Assembly (NCBI RefSeq): GCF_932526225.1
Contig: NC_064041.1
Location: 4,645,046-4,709,045, forward strand
From: Nematostella vectensis
Taxonomy: Eukaryota; Cnidaria; Anthozoa; Actiniaria; Edwardsiidae
Direction: 5' to 3'
DNA length: 64,000 nucleotides
A program made the translations under genes and the position numbers. Shown here piece after piece: positions 1 through 10,257 of this stretch. The notes under the pieces are model-generated. The model did not search any database and was not told the origin of the DNA. It saw nothing but the letters and a program-made list of their open reading frames with translations. The stretch's first letter is position 1, and every line of letters starts with the position of its first letter.

Positions 1-1815
1 CAAGTACAGGTAGAGACAGACAAGTACAGGTAGGGACAGACAAGTACAGATAGAGACAGACAAGTACAGGTAGAGACAGACAAGTACAGGTATGGACAGA
101 CAAGTACAGGTAGAGACAGACAAGTACAGGTAGAGACAGACAAGTACAGGTAGAGACAGACAAGTACAGGTAGAGACAGACAAGTACAGGTAGGGACAGA
201 CAAGTACATGTAGAGACATACAAGTGCAGGTAGAGACAGACAAGTACAGTTAGGGACAGACAAGTACAGGTAGAGACAGACAAGTACAGTTAGGGACAGA
301 CAAGTGCAGGTAGAGACAGACAAGTACATGTAGAGACAGACAAGTACAGTTAGAGACAGACAAGTACAGGTAGGGACAGACAAGTACAGGTAGAGACATA
401 CAAGTGCAGGTAGAGACAGACAAGTACAGGTAGAGACAGACAAGTACAGGTATGGACAGACAAGTACAGATAGAGACAGACAAGTACAGGTAGAGACAGA
501 CAAGTACAGGTATGGACAGACAAGTACAGGTGGGGACAGACAAGTACAGGTAGGGACAGACAAGTGCAGGTAGAGACAGACAAGTACAGGTAGGGACAGA
601 CAAGTACAGGTAGAGACAGACAAGTACAGGTAGGGACAGACAAGTACAGATAGAGACAGACAAGTACAGGTAGAGACAGACAAGTACAGGTATGGACAGA
701 CAAGTACAGGTAGAGACAGACAAGTACAGGTAGAGACAGACAAGTACAGGTAGAGACAGACAAGTACAGGTAGAGACAGACAAGTACAGGTAGGGACAGA
801 CAAGTACATGTAGAGACATACAAGTGCAGGTAGAGACAGACAAGTACAGTTAGGGACAGACAAGTACAGGTAGAGACAGACAAGTACAGTTAGGGACAGA
901 CAAGTGCAGGTAGAGACAGACAAGTACATGTAGAGACAGACAAGTACAGTTAGAGACAGACAAGTACAGGTAGGGACAGACAAGTACAGGTAGAGACATA
1001 CAAGTGCAGGTAGAGACAAACAAGTACAGGTAGAGACAGACAAGTACAGGTATGGACAGACAAGTACAGATAGAGACAGACAAGTACAGGTAGAGACAGA
1101 CAAGTACAGGTATGGACAGACAAGTACAGGTAGAGACAGACAAGTACAGGTAGAGACAGACAAGTACAGGTAGGGACAGACAAGTACAGGTAGAGACATA
1201 CAAGTGCAGGTAGAGACAGACAAGTACAGGTAGGGACAGACAAGTACAGATAGAGACAGACAAGTACAGGTAGAGACAGACAAGTACAGGTAGAGACATA
1301 CAAGTGCAGGTAGAGACAGACAAGTACAGGTAGAGACAGACAAGTACAGGTATGGACAGACAAGTACAGATAGAGACAGACAAGTACAGGTAGAGACAGA
1401 CAAGTACAGGTATGGACAGACAAGTACAGGTAGAGACAGACAAGTACAGGTAGAGACAGACAAGTACAGGTAGGGACAGACAAGTACAGGTAGAGACATA
1501 CAAGTGCAGGTAGAGACAGACAAGTACAGGTAGGGACAGACAAGTACAGATAGAGACAGACAAGTACAGGTAGAGACAGACAAGTACAGGTAGAGACAGA
1601 CAAGTACAGGTAGAGACAGACAAGTACAGGTAGGGACAGACAAGTACATGTAGAGACATACAAGTGCAGGTAGAGACAGACAAGTACAGTTAGGGACAGA
1701 CAAGTACAGGTAGAGACAGACAAGTACAGTTAGGGACAGACAAGTGCAGGTAGAGACAGACAAGTACATGTAGAGACAGACAAGTACAGTTAGGGACAGA
1801 CAAGTACAGGTAGAA
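1..1815. repeat. 20-bp minisatellite, about 90 copies
   Basis: The 20-bp unit caagtacaggtagagacaga is repeated without a break from the left edge to about 1815, with point variants (gtagggacaga, tatggacaga, acatgtag, gtgcagg). Blocks of variants recur: the block near 181-420 reappears near 781-1020 and again near 1621-1800, and 1021-1200 matches 1321-1500. Two minus-strand frames stay open only because a 20-bp unit written three times (60 bp) contains no stop, so the long repetitive Cys/Leu/Tyr ORFs here are not treated as genes. The array runs off the window. Confidence 0.95.
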
Positions 1816-2316
1816 GGTAGGGAGAGACAAGAAAAGTAAAGGACAGGCAAATATTAGAGTGTATATTACAGATTAATTTAATATTAGGCTATCGTCTGTG
1901 TGGTGCGTTGTCTTTTAACGCCTGGCTACACTAGGAGGCATGCCGAGCCCGACATGTAGTGCGCAACATGTCTCCTAAATATTTGCTAGTTAACTTACTA
2001 CCAAAAACATGTAGAGCGACATACTTTGTAGGGCGCTACACGAAAATGTTTCTCAAGTATCCGAGAAACATTTCTTTTTCGCTGCTACAAGATTTGTCGC
2101 GTGCTACAATGTCTCTCTGGATGTCGCGCTTGACATGTCGCCTATTTTGGCCAAATGGCATTCAGCAATAAAACACATACCATGTGTACAACTTTGAAAT
2201 GGAGTTAAGTAAATCAGTTTTGGATCCAATCATAGTGTGGGTATTATACAATGGTAGTTAATAGTTAACTATTAAACGGTGGCAAAAGAGGCTAATTTCG
2301 GACTCTCTTTTTGCAG
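1816..2316. other. No gene recognised; downstream of the Calx-beta gene
   Basis: This stretch separates the 20-bp array from the last Calx-beta exon. No exon, RNA gene or transposon end was recognised. It would be the 3' flank of the minus-strand gene if that gene ends at the TGA at 2317-2319. Confidence 0.4.
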
Positions 2317-5300
2317 TCACCTAATAATATGACTTTTAGGACAACACCAACCTTTATCGTTGTCGTTGATGGTACATGATTGGCTATTCTGTTCAAACTC
2401 AACGATAGATTTATCATCTGTTGTGACGACAACGACAAACTTTTCGAGGCCTTCCACCAGATCGTCGTTTATGATCGGGATCTCGCAATTTAAGGAATTA
2501 ACGCTAGGTCCAAATATGAGCATTTGATCTCTGATAGGTTCGAAGTCTACCCCTTCCGTAGCGGTGTCGGCAATAGTGGAACAACTGAAAAACAAAATCA
2601 AAAAAGGAGTACTTTTAAAGTTATAAGCCGAATAACGTCAAACAAGATACGTTTTGTTTTTAAAAGTGTTATTCTTTGTTCATATTTAAATGTAATGCAG
2701 TGTATACAAATTTAAATAACTATGTTATGAAAAAAGTAAATGTTACGACATCATGGTGAAGTTGATAATCAACCCGAACTCTCAACAACGATATATCAAC
2801 GATTTATATCGTAAAATCGAGGGCCGGTTCGCAACGATACCTCGATTTTATGATACAGTATCTTTTTCCCGAGGCATATCGTAAAATCCAGGTTCTACTG
2901 TAAATGTCTTCTTCAAGATAGCTTATTGGGTGTTCAGACAGCCAGGTCTTCCAGCAGATGTAGTAGAGAGGTGTTTACAAAAAGCACGATCGTCACCAAC
3001 GCCCGATTTCGTCTATGAACTTTTCATCCTTCACTGAACTTTCCAGGCTCATAGTTCAGACCGTCTAAAGGAACAACGAAGGTTCACAGCGCAGTCCGTC
3101 ACAACATAAAAGCGAGGTTACGTCAAAGTAAGGTTATATCTCCACATAAGAGGAAAAATGGATTCGCCACCACGCCACCATGAAAATAGGCAATATTGTA
3201 CGAGCTGAATTGCGGATAGCAAGCCTCGGAGGGAAGGCGAGAGGCCATCCACAACATGCTAGTAGTATACAGATCAAAACCCCACCCTGCAACAAAAGAA
3301 GCACCTTTTGAAGCCATACAATGTGTAAGTGTTAGAACCAAGCTAGACTACACACCACCATAACAAAGAGAACGACGGAGGAGTAAGCAATAATTCCAGA
3401 ACAGAAAGCGAACAGAAAACAAGAGCATGCAGGGGGCACAGTTCATCCTTGGGGACTACGTACTGTTGAGACAGCATAAGTAAAAGACAGACTGAGCACA
3501 CCATACGAAACCGGGTTCTCCACCGTCACAAGCATTGAGGGATCAAAGGTGACTGCAAGCAAATAGAGCTGTGGCGGATACAGGGGGGTGGATTGGGTGG
3601 ATACCCAATCATCGATCATCCACCCCCCATTTAAAAATCCTGGATCCGCCCCTGTAGAGCTACAGATAGCAGGAAGATAAACAGAAACGCAAGCTAGTTC
3701 AAGCTTGCAAACTGTATTATGGACACAGCAGACGAAACTAGAGTGAAACTGCACAAGGGAAATTCGTCCATGCTCAAGGAAACTTGAACATTGTGTAACC
3801 GCCAAACCACGGCCTAGAGAGGTCAGGGAGACACCGACTGATGAGAGATCGGCCTCAGAGGTAAAGACGAAAGCCTAGTTTCTCAAGGATTATGTTACCT
3901 ATTAGAAAAGCAACTTTTCTTCGAAGCTTCATTTCATTACCTTATTATGTTAATCGTTAGAGACATTCAGATCATAGAGCTACACACTTTAAAGTAAGGG
4001 AGAACTATAATAGCGCGAAGCGCCGCCTGAACGGAGCCCCATAGCTAAGAAAAAGTGGTTTATAAGAAAAATATGGTAGCAAATATTTTCGTGACTCGAT
4101 GTCCGTCCGTCCGTCCCCAAGCATCGTATGACAACCAAACTTGGCAGGTATGTGTCAAAGGAGGTGCAAAACTGTGGTCACGTGATTTGTGACGTCATCG
4201 ATTTTATATCATATCTATATTCATATCTCCTAAACGAAACATCATATGACAACCAAACTTGGTATGTGTCATGTATATGTCAAGGGGGGTGCACCAATAA
4301 AGTCACGTGATTGTGACGTCATCGATGACGTAGTTAGAAGCAAAATATGCTGACGTTATCAAAATAAGAAATATTTATATTTTACGAAGGAAATACGTAT
4401 AGCAACCAAACACGGTAGGGGTCAGGTTTGTGTCAAGGGGGTGCAAAAATATGGTCACGTGATTTGTGACGTCATCGATGACGACACTAAAAGCAAAACT
4501 ATACCGAATAGATTAAGAACAAAAGTATCAATATATCATGAACGAAACATCATATAACAACCAATCTTGGAATGTGTCATGAAGGTGTCAAGTGGGTCCA
4601 ACAATATAGTCACGTGATTGTGACGTCATCAATGACGTCAGTAGAAGCAAAAATATGCGGACGCCATCAAAATAAAAGTCGTCAAAATTAGAAATGTAAT
4701 AATATCTAATATTATTAGTTATAATATCTAAAGTTATTTAGCGAAAATAAGCAAAGCTTTGGTCGTTTGGAGCTCCGCTTTTAGGCAATGCCTAAATCGA
4801 TATAATTATCCTAACGCTCTTGTATGTTAATACCGCTTATTGTAAAACCTAGCTCTTATCAAAGATGGCTTCCACTATGAAGCTACCAGTTAATACAGGG
4901 ATAGGGTGATGTTATGACCTTAGCGGAATGAGGGAGAATCTAGAGAAGTCTTAATATTAGAATATTAGAATGGCTTAATATTAGAAAAGGTACCTGAGTA
5001 CTTACTTTATGCGTATGGTAGCTTCACATGGCTCACAACTCTTTTTGGTAACAATGACCGGCATTTTTATGTCATTCTCTTATACCACTCCTTGTTCCTT
5101 AACTGCAAATGTGGCTGAAAACAGCAGTAATATAAAGATTTTAGCGCAGCTTTAAGGAGTAGCCGTCGACATTTCGTCCACAAGCGAGTCTTTTCGTCCA
5201 CATATAGTTATAACAAAGCTCTAGTCTCATGTAACAAGTGTTTCATAAAAATAAAATGCTTTATAAGTTGCACCGATACTTGAGATATGTGAAAGATTTA

Positions 5301-8300
5301 TTCGGAACTGTTTGGCAGTTTAACAAGAAGATTTCGGCATTTATTCCTTCAATACTTCACAAACCCTACGCAATATTACACGAAATAAATCCTTGAAATG
5401 TATACACTAGACAGTCAGTTAGTTTTGTGAGATTCTAATACTCGTCGCGCCTAATATTAGTTTTTAATTTCACAAGCCTTGGTACAAGATAGCATTTACC
5501 AAAGTCCCGCAAATTGGTATTTAAATTACTTTAATGCTTTACAAACTCCTACGTTATGACATACTTGGAATTTGACTAATGGTTTCGAAGTTATTTCTGC
5601 GAGATTCTAATTCTACTTGCGGCTTTCTTGGAAAAACTGGGTGTGGACAATCCGGCTTGTGGACGAAACGGCAGCAAGCCGTAGCCGTCATTTTTTCCGA
5701 ATCCAGTATAATTATTAATAGATATTGATATCAACAATGTCTATTCATCATCCACCATTGTCAATTAAATAATTGTAGTACTCCTTTCGACTCCGTTAAA
5801 AGACGCAAACTACTTCATAATCCGAGCCCGCGCCCCCAACAGCGCAAGTGATAACTCCCTTACTAAACAAACAACGTTATACATGACACAGCGGCGTAGC
5901 CAAGATGTCTAACAGGAGGGGGCCCAAAAGGCCCTTTTAAGGCATTTTCTCCTGTATTTAGATGTCTTATACATTTACTGTATTTTTGGCTGCTAGAAGG
6001 GGGGCCCTGACTACGCCCCTGTGACACGTTGCATAACAAAGTGATTTTTGTTATTTTAGACAGCATTAGACGAGCATTATTGTAGTGGACTCTTAAGCTA
6101 ATCTATTCTCTACGACTCGAGTTGTAGAGGTGTCGCATACAACTCAGCCTTTCCCGCATTACAGGCGTTTTTTGGCGATGCCTGAAAGGGAGGCTACATA
6201 CAACTACAACTACATAATGAATAATATATCATGTGTAATATCATGTGTGGTGTAAATGGTGTAACACAGGGTGTCATGTGTGATGTACATGGTGTAACAC
6301 AGGGTGTCATGTGTGATGCAAATGGTGTGACACAGGGTGTCATGTGTGATGCACATGGTGTGACACAGAGTCTCATGTGTAATGCACATGGTGTATCACA
6401 TAGTGTCATGTGTGATGCACATGAAGTAACTTAGGGTGTCATGTGTGATGCACATTGCGTAACACAGGGTGTCATATGTGATGCACATTGTGTAACACAG
6501 GGTGTCATGTGTGATGTGTCTGGTGTAACACAGGTTGTTATGTGTGATGCACATGGTGTAACACAGGGTGTCATGTGTGATGCACATGGTGTAACACGGG
6601 TGTCATGTGTGATACACATGGTGTAACACAGGGTGTCATGTGTGACGTACATGGTGTGACACAAGGTGTCATGTGTGATGCACATTGCGTAACACAGGGT
6701 GTCATATGTGATGCACATTGTGTAACACAGGGTGTCATGTGTGATGTGTCTGGTGTAACACAGGTTGTTATGTGTGATGCACATGGTGTAACACAGGGTG
6801 TCATGTGTGATGTGTCTGGTGTAACACAGGGTGTCATGTGTGATGCACATGGTGTGACACAGGGTGTCATGTGTGATGCACATGGTGTAACACAGGTGTC
6901 ATGTGTGATACACATGGTGTAACACAGGGTGTCATGTGTGATGTACATGGTGTGACACAGGGTGTCATGTGTGACGTACATGTTGTAACACACGGTGTCA
7001 TGTGTGATGCACATTGTGTAACACATGGTGTCATGTTTAATGCACATGGTGTAACACAGGGTGTCATGTGTGATACACATGGTGTAACACAGGGTGTCAT
7101 GTGTGATGTACATTGTGTAACACAGGGTGTCATGTTTGGTGCACATGGTGTAACACAGGGTGTCATTTGTGACCCACAGGGTTTAACACAAATAGGATGT
7201 GTTTTTATCATTGTATTCTTACCTATATCATCACTTACGATGGTGACCTGAAGCGTTGCTATAGGCCCAATGGTAACAGAGTCGCTTGAACTGATTTTTA
7301 GTTGAAAATCTTCGTCATTTTCCACGCTTTTATCGTTTTTTATATAAAAGATAAAAGTCTTTTCACTCTCGCCCTCGTTAAAAATGACATCTGCATTTTC
7401 TGGCATTCCGTAGTCTGCTTTAAACTTTGCTTTTAAATCTTGAGGAGAAACACTGATAAAAAAAGAAATATTGTTTAAAGAATATTCAAAAGGCGCATTT
7501 TATGACAAATGACCATGTTACATGATATTTTACGGTACTTTTTAATACATTGCATCCAATCGGATACAGAGACATCGCTGTATGAATGTTTTTTTTGTCT
7601 TTGAAGTATGATATTTTGTGGTACCCTCATTGGTGCACTAGTTGTACACTCGACTCCCTTAATGTATTACATATGCATAACTTACGTCACGATATTTTGG
7701 CCGGAAGATGACGATCTAATAATTTTTGTCGTGACAGCAAATATTTTTTCGGAAACTGTCATGGTGCTGTTTTCCCATCCGATATTAACACCTAGAAATG
7801 ATTGAAATAAATCATCATCATTATCATTATTGTTATCACTTTTGCTATCATTATAGTCAGCCTGTCAGTATCCCTCATGGCCCATCGATAATAATTATTA
7901 TCGATAATAATTATTAGAATAGCATTACAATATACACGGTCCAATTCCAACAATCACGCCCAAAAATGCTTAATAAAACGCTTACAAGAATGAAGGGTTT
8001 TTCAAATTCGATCCCGATAACGTGAATGAAAGGCAAGTGCCCACTTCATTATTCGTATCTTGTGCTTTTTAACGTTTATTTCTTATACTGCAAAGTATTG
8101 TGTCGTTAGGAACTGACATTTGGTATCTGATGGGGAGGTAACCTAGTTTACCTTTTTTCTTTGAAATTTCGCTGTTCCTTCTAACTAAAGTTTATTTATA
8201 GTTGTTTTTTGTCATCTTTTGAAATATCATTATATGGGCAATCGTACTTACCATATTTGGTAAGTATTTTGGTATTTTGCTTCTATTTTACTTTCTAGGA

Positions 8301-10257
8301 ACGCAAAAACAGGTCGATAATCATTTAATTGTTCTTTTCCACGTCTTTTTCAGTCTATAAACTCGTCTTTACCATATTCATCATTAAGGAAGTTTAGAAA
8401 CAAATTATAAATTCTGACACAGAAATCTCGTTAGAATTCAAAATACCGAGACAAATATCTTGACATGTTACCCCCCGGGATGAAATTGGTCGGTCTCTTA
8501 TATGGTATTGTTCTCGCATTATTAATTTGTATCATTATGGTACACATTTAGCTTTATTTTTTCGATAAAAAGTTTCCAACTCGAACTCACGTGAGCTCTA
8601 GATTTTTTTATTTCTCCTTGAACTTTAGTTATCAGAAACCAGTTGTTATGTTTTGAAATAATTAAATAGTTTTGATATACTTGACGAAACATTTGGTATT
8701 GTCGAGAATCACTTGAGGTTGAATCACATCGGAGAATGTTGAGCTAATTTAAAAAAGTTTTGGCATAATTTTTTATTTCAAAAACAGTGCATTCTTAAAA
8801 TCTTTTTTGTCGATGGTATCTCACGATCAAAATAATCACTTGGGCCTAATTGACACTCCGTTCTTTTGTTATTTTCTTGTTCCAGACGTCTGCGTGCAAA
8901 TGAAGATGAAACATTCGACTTCGCTAATTTGCATGTATTTGCAATTGGAAGGATACACGTAAAGAACGGGGTTAGAACTAGGCCTTTGAGTTTCACATTT
9001 TTGTTCAAAATTTAGATTATGGATGCAAAATCTCTCTTCAAGCGTTAGGTTAGCTTTTATAAGATAAAACCGTCCTGTCTGAAATTTCACTTTAGCTTAA
9101 AAACATACTCGAACGTGTCAAGGCTCAGATATCAGCAATTTTTTGTGTGTTTTTTTTAGTATTTATGCCTTAGAATTTTTTATGTGGCTCCTAGAGCGAA
9201 GGTTCTTCGTTCCTTTTAATTCAAACAGCAAGTCTTCCTAGTTACTGGTGAAAAATACACTCTCTCTCATCTAAAAAAGGCTATTTTAATTAATAATATG
9301 TTGAACTTTGAGAAAATAAACGAAAACGTTCAATTGAAGGCAGGGGCAAGACTCCAGTGTCGTTTTTTCCTCGTCTCCAATTATTCTTGCATTTACTAAA
9401 TTTAAATCTTCGTCTTTTATTGTAATTATTACCAAAATAAAGTTTCCTCTGTTTATAGAAAATGGCACAAAACGCAGCCCGTTTTTTTGTTTGTTTGTTT
9501 GTTTTTTTTGCTAGCTGGGAAGATGTTAGACTCCTCGGTTGCTGGGGGGAAAATGGTTCTGCCGGCAAATTTGTGGAGCCGAACAAGTTGTGCTGGAAAT
9601 ATTTTTTTGGGGCGCTGGAAAAAACGTCCTGACCGGTTAAACGGGCGATTTTTTATGAGCTTAAATGCCTAAACACTGTTGGCTTGGAAAAATGATTCCT
9701 AGCTAATGCTGGCTGGGAAAAAAACATACCTTACCAATTCTGGCTGGGAAAAAAAAGGGATGGTCCCTCCTGGGAAAAAGGAACATATAATATATTCCCT
9801 GCAACTTTTAAAATGGATAGTTTCGACATCAGAACATTTTCAAACGACAAAATATGCCATTTTAACGTGTTTCGTTGTATGCCCTTGTTTAGAGACATTA
9901 TAATCGCGTGATTACACATTTATCATCCGCCAAGACTTGTTCTTAAAAAAAATCAATAAGAGTTTTTCATTCATGTTGTCCTTAGGTACATATTGAGTTA
10001 AGCCAACAATATATCTCGACTCGAGCTATTGGATAACGCTTCACTTCTGCGTCTTTATCAAAATGATAAATAGCAAAACAAATTAAGTATGTTGCAAGTG
10101 TGGACTATAGGTTTAAGTAAATACCGAATCAAAATAGCGTGAGAACACATCTTTAGTATCTGCCTTTTTGTACAGCTGAAAAAAGTTTCCATGTTCGCCT
10201 ACCTGAAGCAAAGTGACATAGCTGCAGTATCAGCAATAGCAGTGGTACCTTTTCCAT
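2317..10257 (-). CDS. Secreted Calx-beta domain protein, five exons, with an internal nonsense codon
   Basis: Five exons were found: 10203-10257, 7686-7791, 7223-7452, 5006-5114 and 2352-2584. All have GT-AG junctions and compatible phases (1, 2, 1, 2). They encode a hydrophobic signal peptide (MEKVPLLLLILQLCHFAS), then two Calx-beta domains each split by a phase-2 intron. Calx-beta domains are Ig-like beta sandwiches of cell-surface and matrix proteins that often bind calcium. The second domain shows the usual core TATEGVDFEP. The last exon either uses a weak GTTGGT donor at 2351 and continues left of the window, or reads through to a TGA at 2317-2319, giving 255 codons plus a stop. An in-frame TAA at 5082-5080 (codon 142) would stop the protein just inside the second domain. 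The gene may therefore be a one-domain secreted protein, a pseudogene, or contain a sequence error. No close family member was identified. Confidence 0.72.
2352..2584 (-). CDS. Calx-beta gene exon 5: second half of domain 2
   Basis: The acceptor TTTGTTTTTCAG precedes TIADTATEGVDFEPI, then LVEGLEKFVVVV and CTINDND, the usual Calx-beta landmarks. The exon starts in phase 2. If the weak donor AAAG|GTTGGT is used it ends in phase 1 at 2352. If not, the frame adds GWCCPKSHIIR and stops at 2317-2319. Confidence 0.78.
3571..3654. mobile_element. Short hAT-like MITE
   Basis: The ends are inverted: the left reads ggcggatacagg and the right cctggatccgcccctg. The flanks share TAGAGCT on both sides, fitting an 8-bp hAT-type target duplication. 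A larger relative with the same termini is at 26639-26893. The G-rich and C-rich centre can fold back on itself. Confidence 0.6.
4120..4700. repeat. Degenerate ~150-bp tandem repeats with E-box and CRE-like motifs
   Basis: About four copies, near 4128, 4240, 4395 and 4555. Each contains a piece like catatgacaaccaaacttgg, a gtcaag-ggtgca piece, then tcacgtgat and gtgacgtcatc. The copies are diverged. CACGTG is an E-box core and TGACGTCA a cAMP-response core, but occurrence in a repeat does not show regulatory use. Confidence 0.7.
5006..5114 (-). CDS. Calx-beta gene exon 4: first half of domain 2, with in-frame TAA
   Basis: The acceptor GCTGTTTTCAG|CC and donor ATAAA|GTAAGT give 109 nt with exactly the phases predicted for this position (1 in, 2 out). 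Joined to its neighbours it reads VSDDIATFAVKEQGVV, then TAA (5082-5080), then ENDIKMPVIVTKKS and EATIRINCS. The match on both sides of the stop supports a real exon carrying a nonsense mutation. A second, poorly supported acceptor (TATAAG|AG) would skip the stop in frame. Confidence 0.6.
5160..5690. mobile_element. Possible foldback element in Calx-beta intron 3
   Basis: The left end has tttcgtccacaagc near 5175. The right end has its complement gcttgtggacgaaa near 5660. Imperfect similarity extends outward on both sides. No target duplication was resolved, so this is a tentative inverted-repeat element. Confidence 0.35.
5889..6021. mobile_element. hAT-like MITE, 133 bp
   Basis: The termini cagcggcgtagcc and gactacgcccctg are near-perfect inverted repeats beginning with CAG. 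TGACA occurs at both flanks, compatible with a decayed target duplication. The centre is G/C-homopolymer rich. It has no coding capacity. Confidence 0.55.
6229..7190. repeat. 33-bp minisatellite, about 29 copies, in Calx-beta intron 3
   Basis: The unit, read from ggtgtaacacagggtgtcat, is 33 bp (11 codons), so several frames on both strands stay open for hundreds of bases. These open frames encode an 11-residue repeat (MCDAHGVTQGV on the plus strand) and are an artefact of unit length. The array begins about 30 bases downstream of the exon 3 donor. Confidence 0.92.
7223..7452 (-). CDS. Calx-beta gene exon 3: second half of Calx-beta domain 1
   Basis: The 230-nt exon (phase 2 in, phase 1 out) encodes FNEGESEKTFIFYI, VENDEDFQLKI and LQVTIVSDD. 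These correspond to the typical F-x-x-G-E-x-x-K, E-x-D-E-x-F and V-T-I-x-D-D blocks of Calx-beta domains. The donor ATAG|GTAAG is followed after 28 bases by the 33-bp minisatellite. Confidence 0.82.
7686..7791 (-). CDS. Calx-beta gene exon 2: first half of Calx-beta domain 1
   Basis: The acceptor TTTCTAG|G and donor AC|GTAAGT bound 106 nt that start in phase 1 and end in phase 2. The translation begins GVNIGWENSTMTVSE, the expected opening strand of a Calx-beta domain. Spliced to exon 3 it reads QNIVTVSPQD across the junction. Confidence 0.75.
7792..10202 (-). other. Calx-beta gene intron 1, no named feature
   Basis: This 2.4-kb interval contains a perfect 22-bp AT palindrome at 7884-7905 and a short hairpin around 8243-8270 (acttaccatatttggtaagt). 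Poly-A/T tracts occur near 9480-9510. No further exon was convincing. Confidence 0.45.
10203..10257 (-). CDS. Calx-beta gene exon 1: signal peptide
   Basis: The exon runs from ATG to a CAG|GTAGGC donor. It encodes M-E-K followed by a Leu/Ile-rich stretch and a small-residue end (FAS-G), a typical eukaryotic signal peptide. It ends in phase 1, which fits the next exon. It lies too close to other frames to be seen as a long ORF and was found by its hydrophobic pattern. The transcription start was not identified. Confidence 0.65.

Larger units (their letters stand above)
2585..5005 (-). other. Calx-beta gene intron 4
   Basis: About 2.4 kb. It holds a short hAT-like element (3571-3654) and a degenerate repeat array rich in CACGTG and TGACGTCA motifs (4120-4700). 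The remainder shows no feature I can name. Confidence 0.5.

Noticed and set aside
250-1723. Long minus-strand Cys/Leu/Tyr-rich repeat ORFs in the 20-bp array
   Set aside because: They are open in more than one frame because the repeat has no stop in any register, and they lack splice sites or a non-repeat part.
3443-3805. 120-codon minus-strand ORF
   Set aside because: It runs through the hAT-like MITE and has no domain or splice support.
6194-7406. Cys/Thr/His-rich repeat ORFs on both strands of the 33-bp array
   Set aside because: The unit is 11 codons, so frames stay open by period alone. Only the part from 7223 upward is a real exon.
9286-9586. Another Calx-beta exon on the minus strand (FILVIITIKDEDL)
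   Set aside because: The pattern is only faintly similar, and no acceptor and donor give the needed phases. The exon at 7686-7791 fills that place instead.
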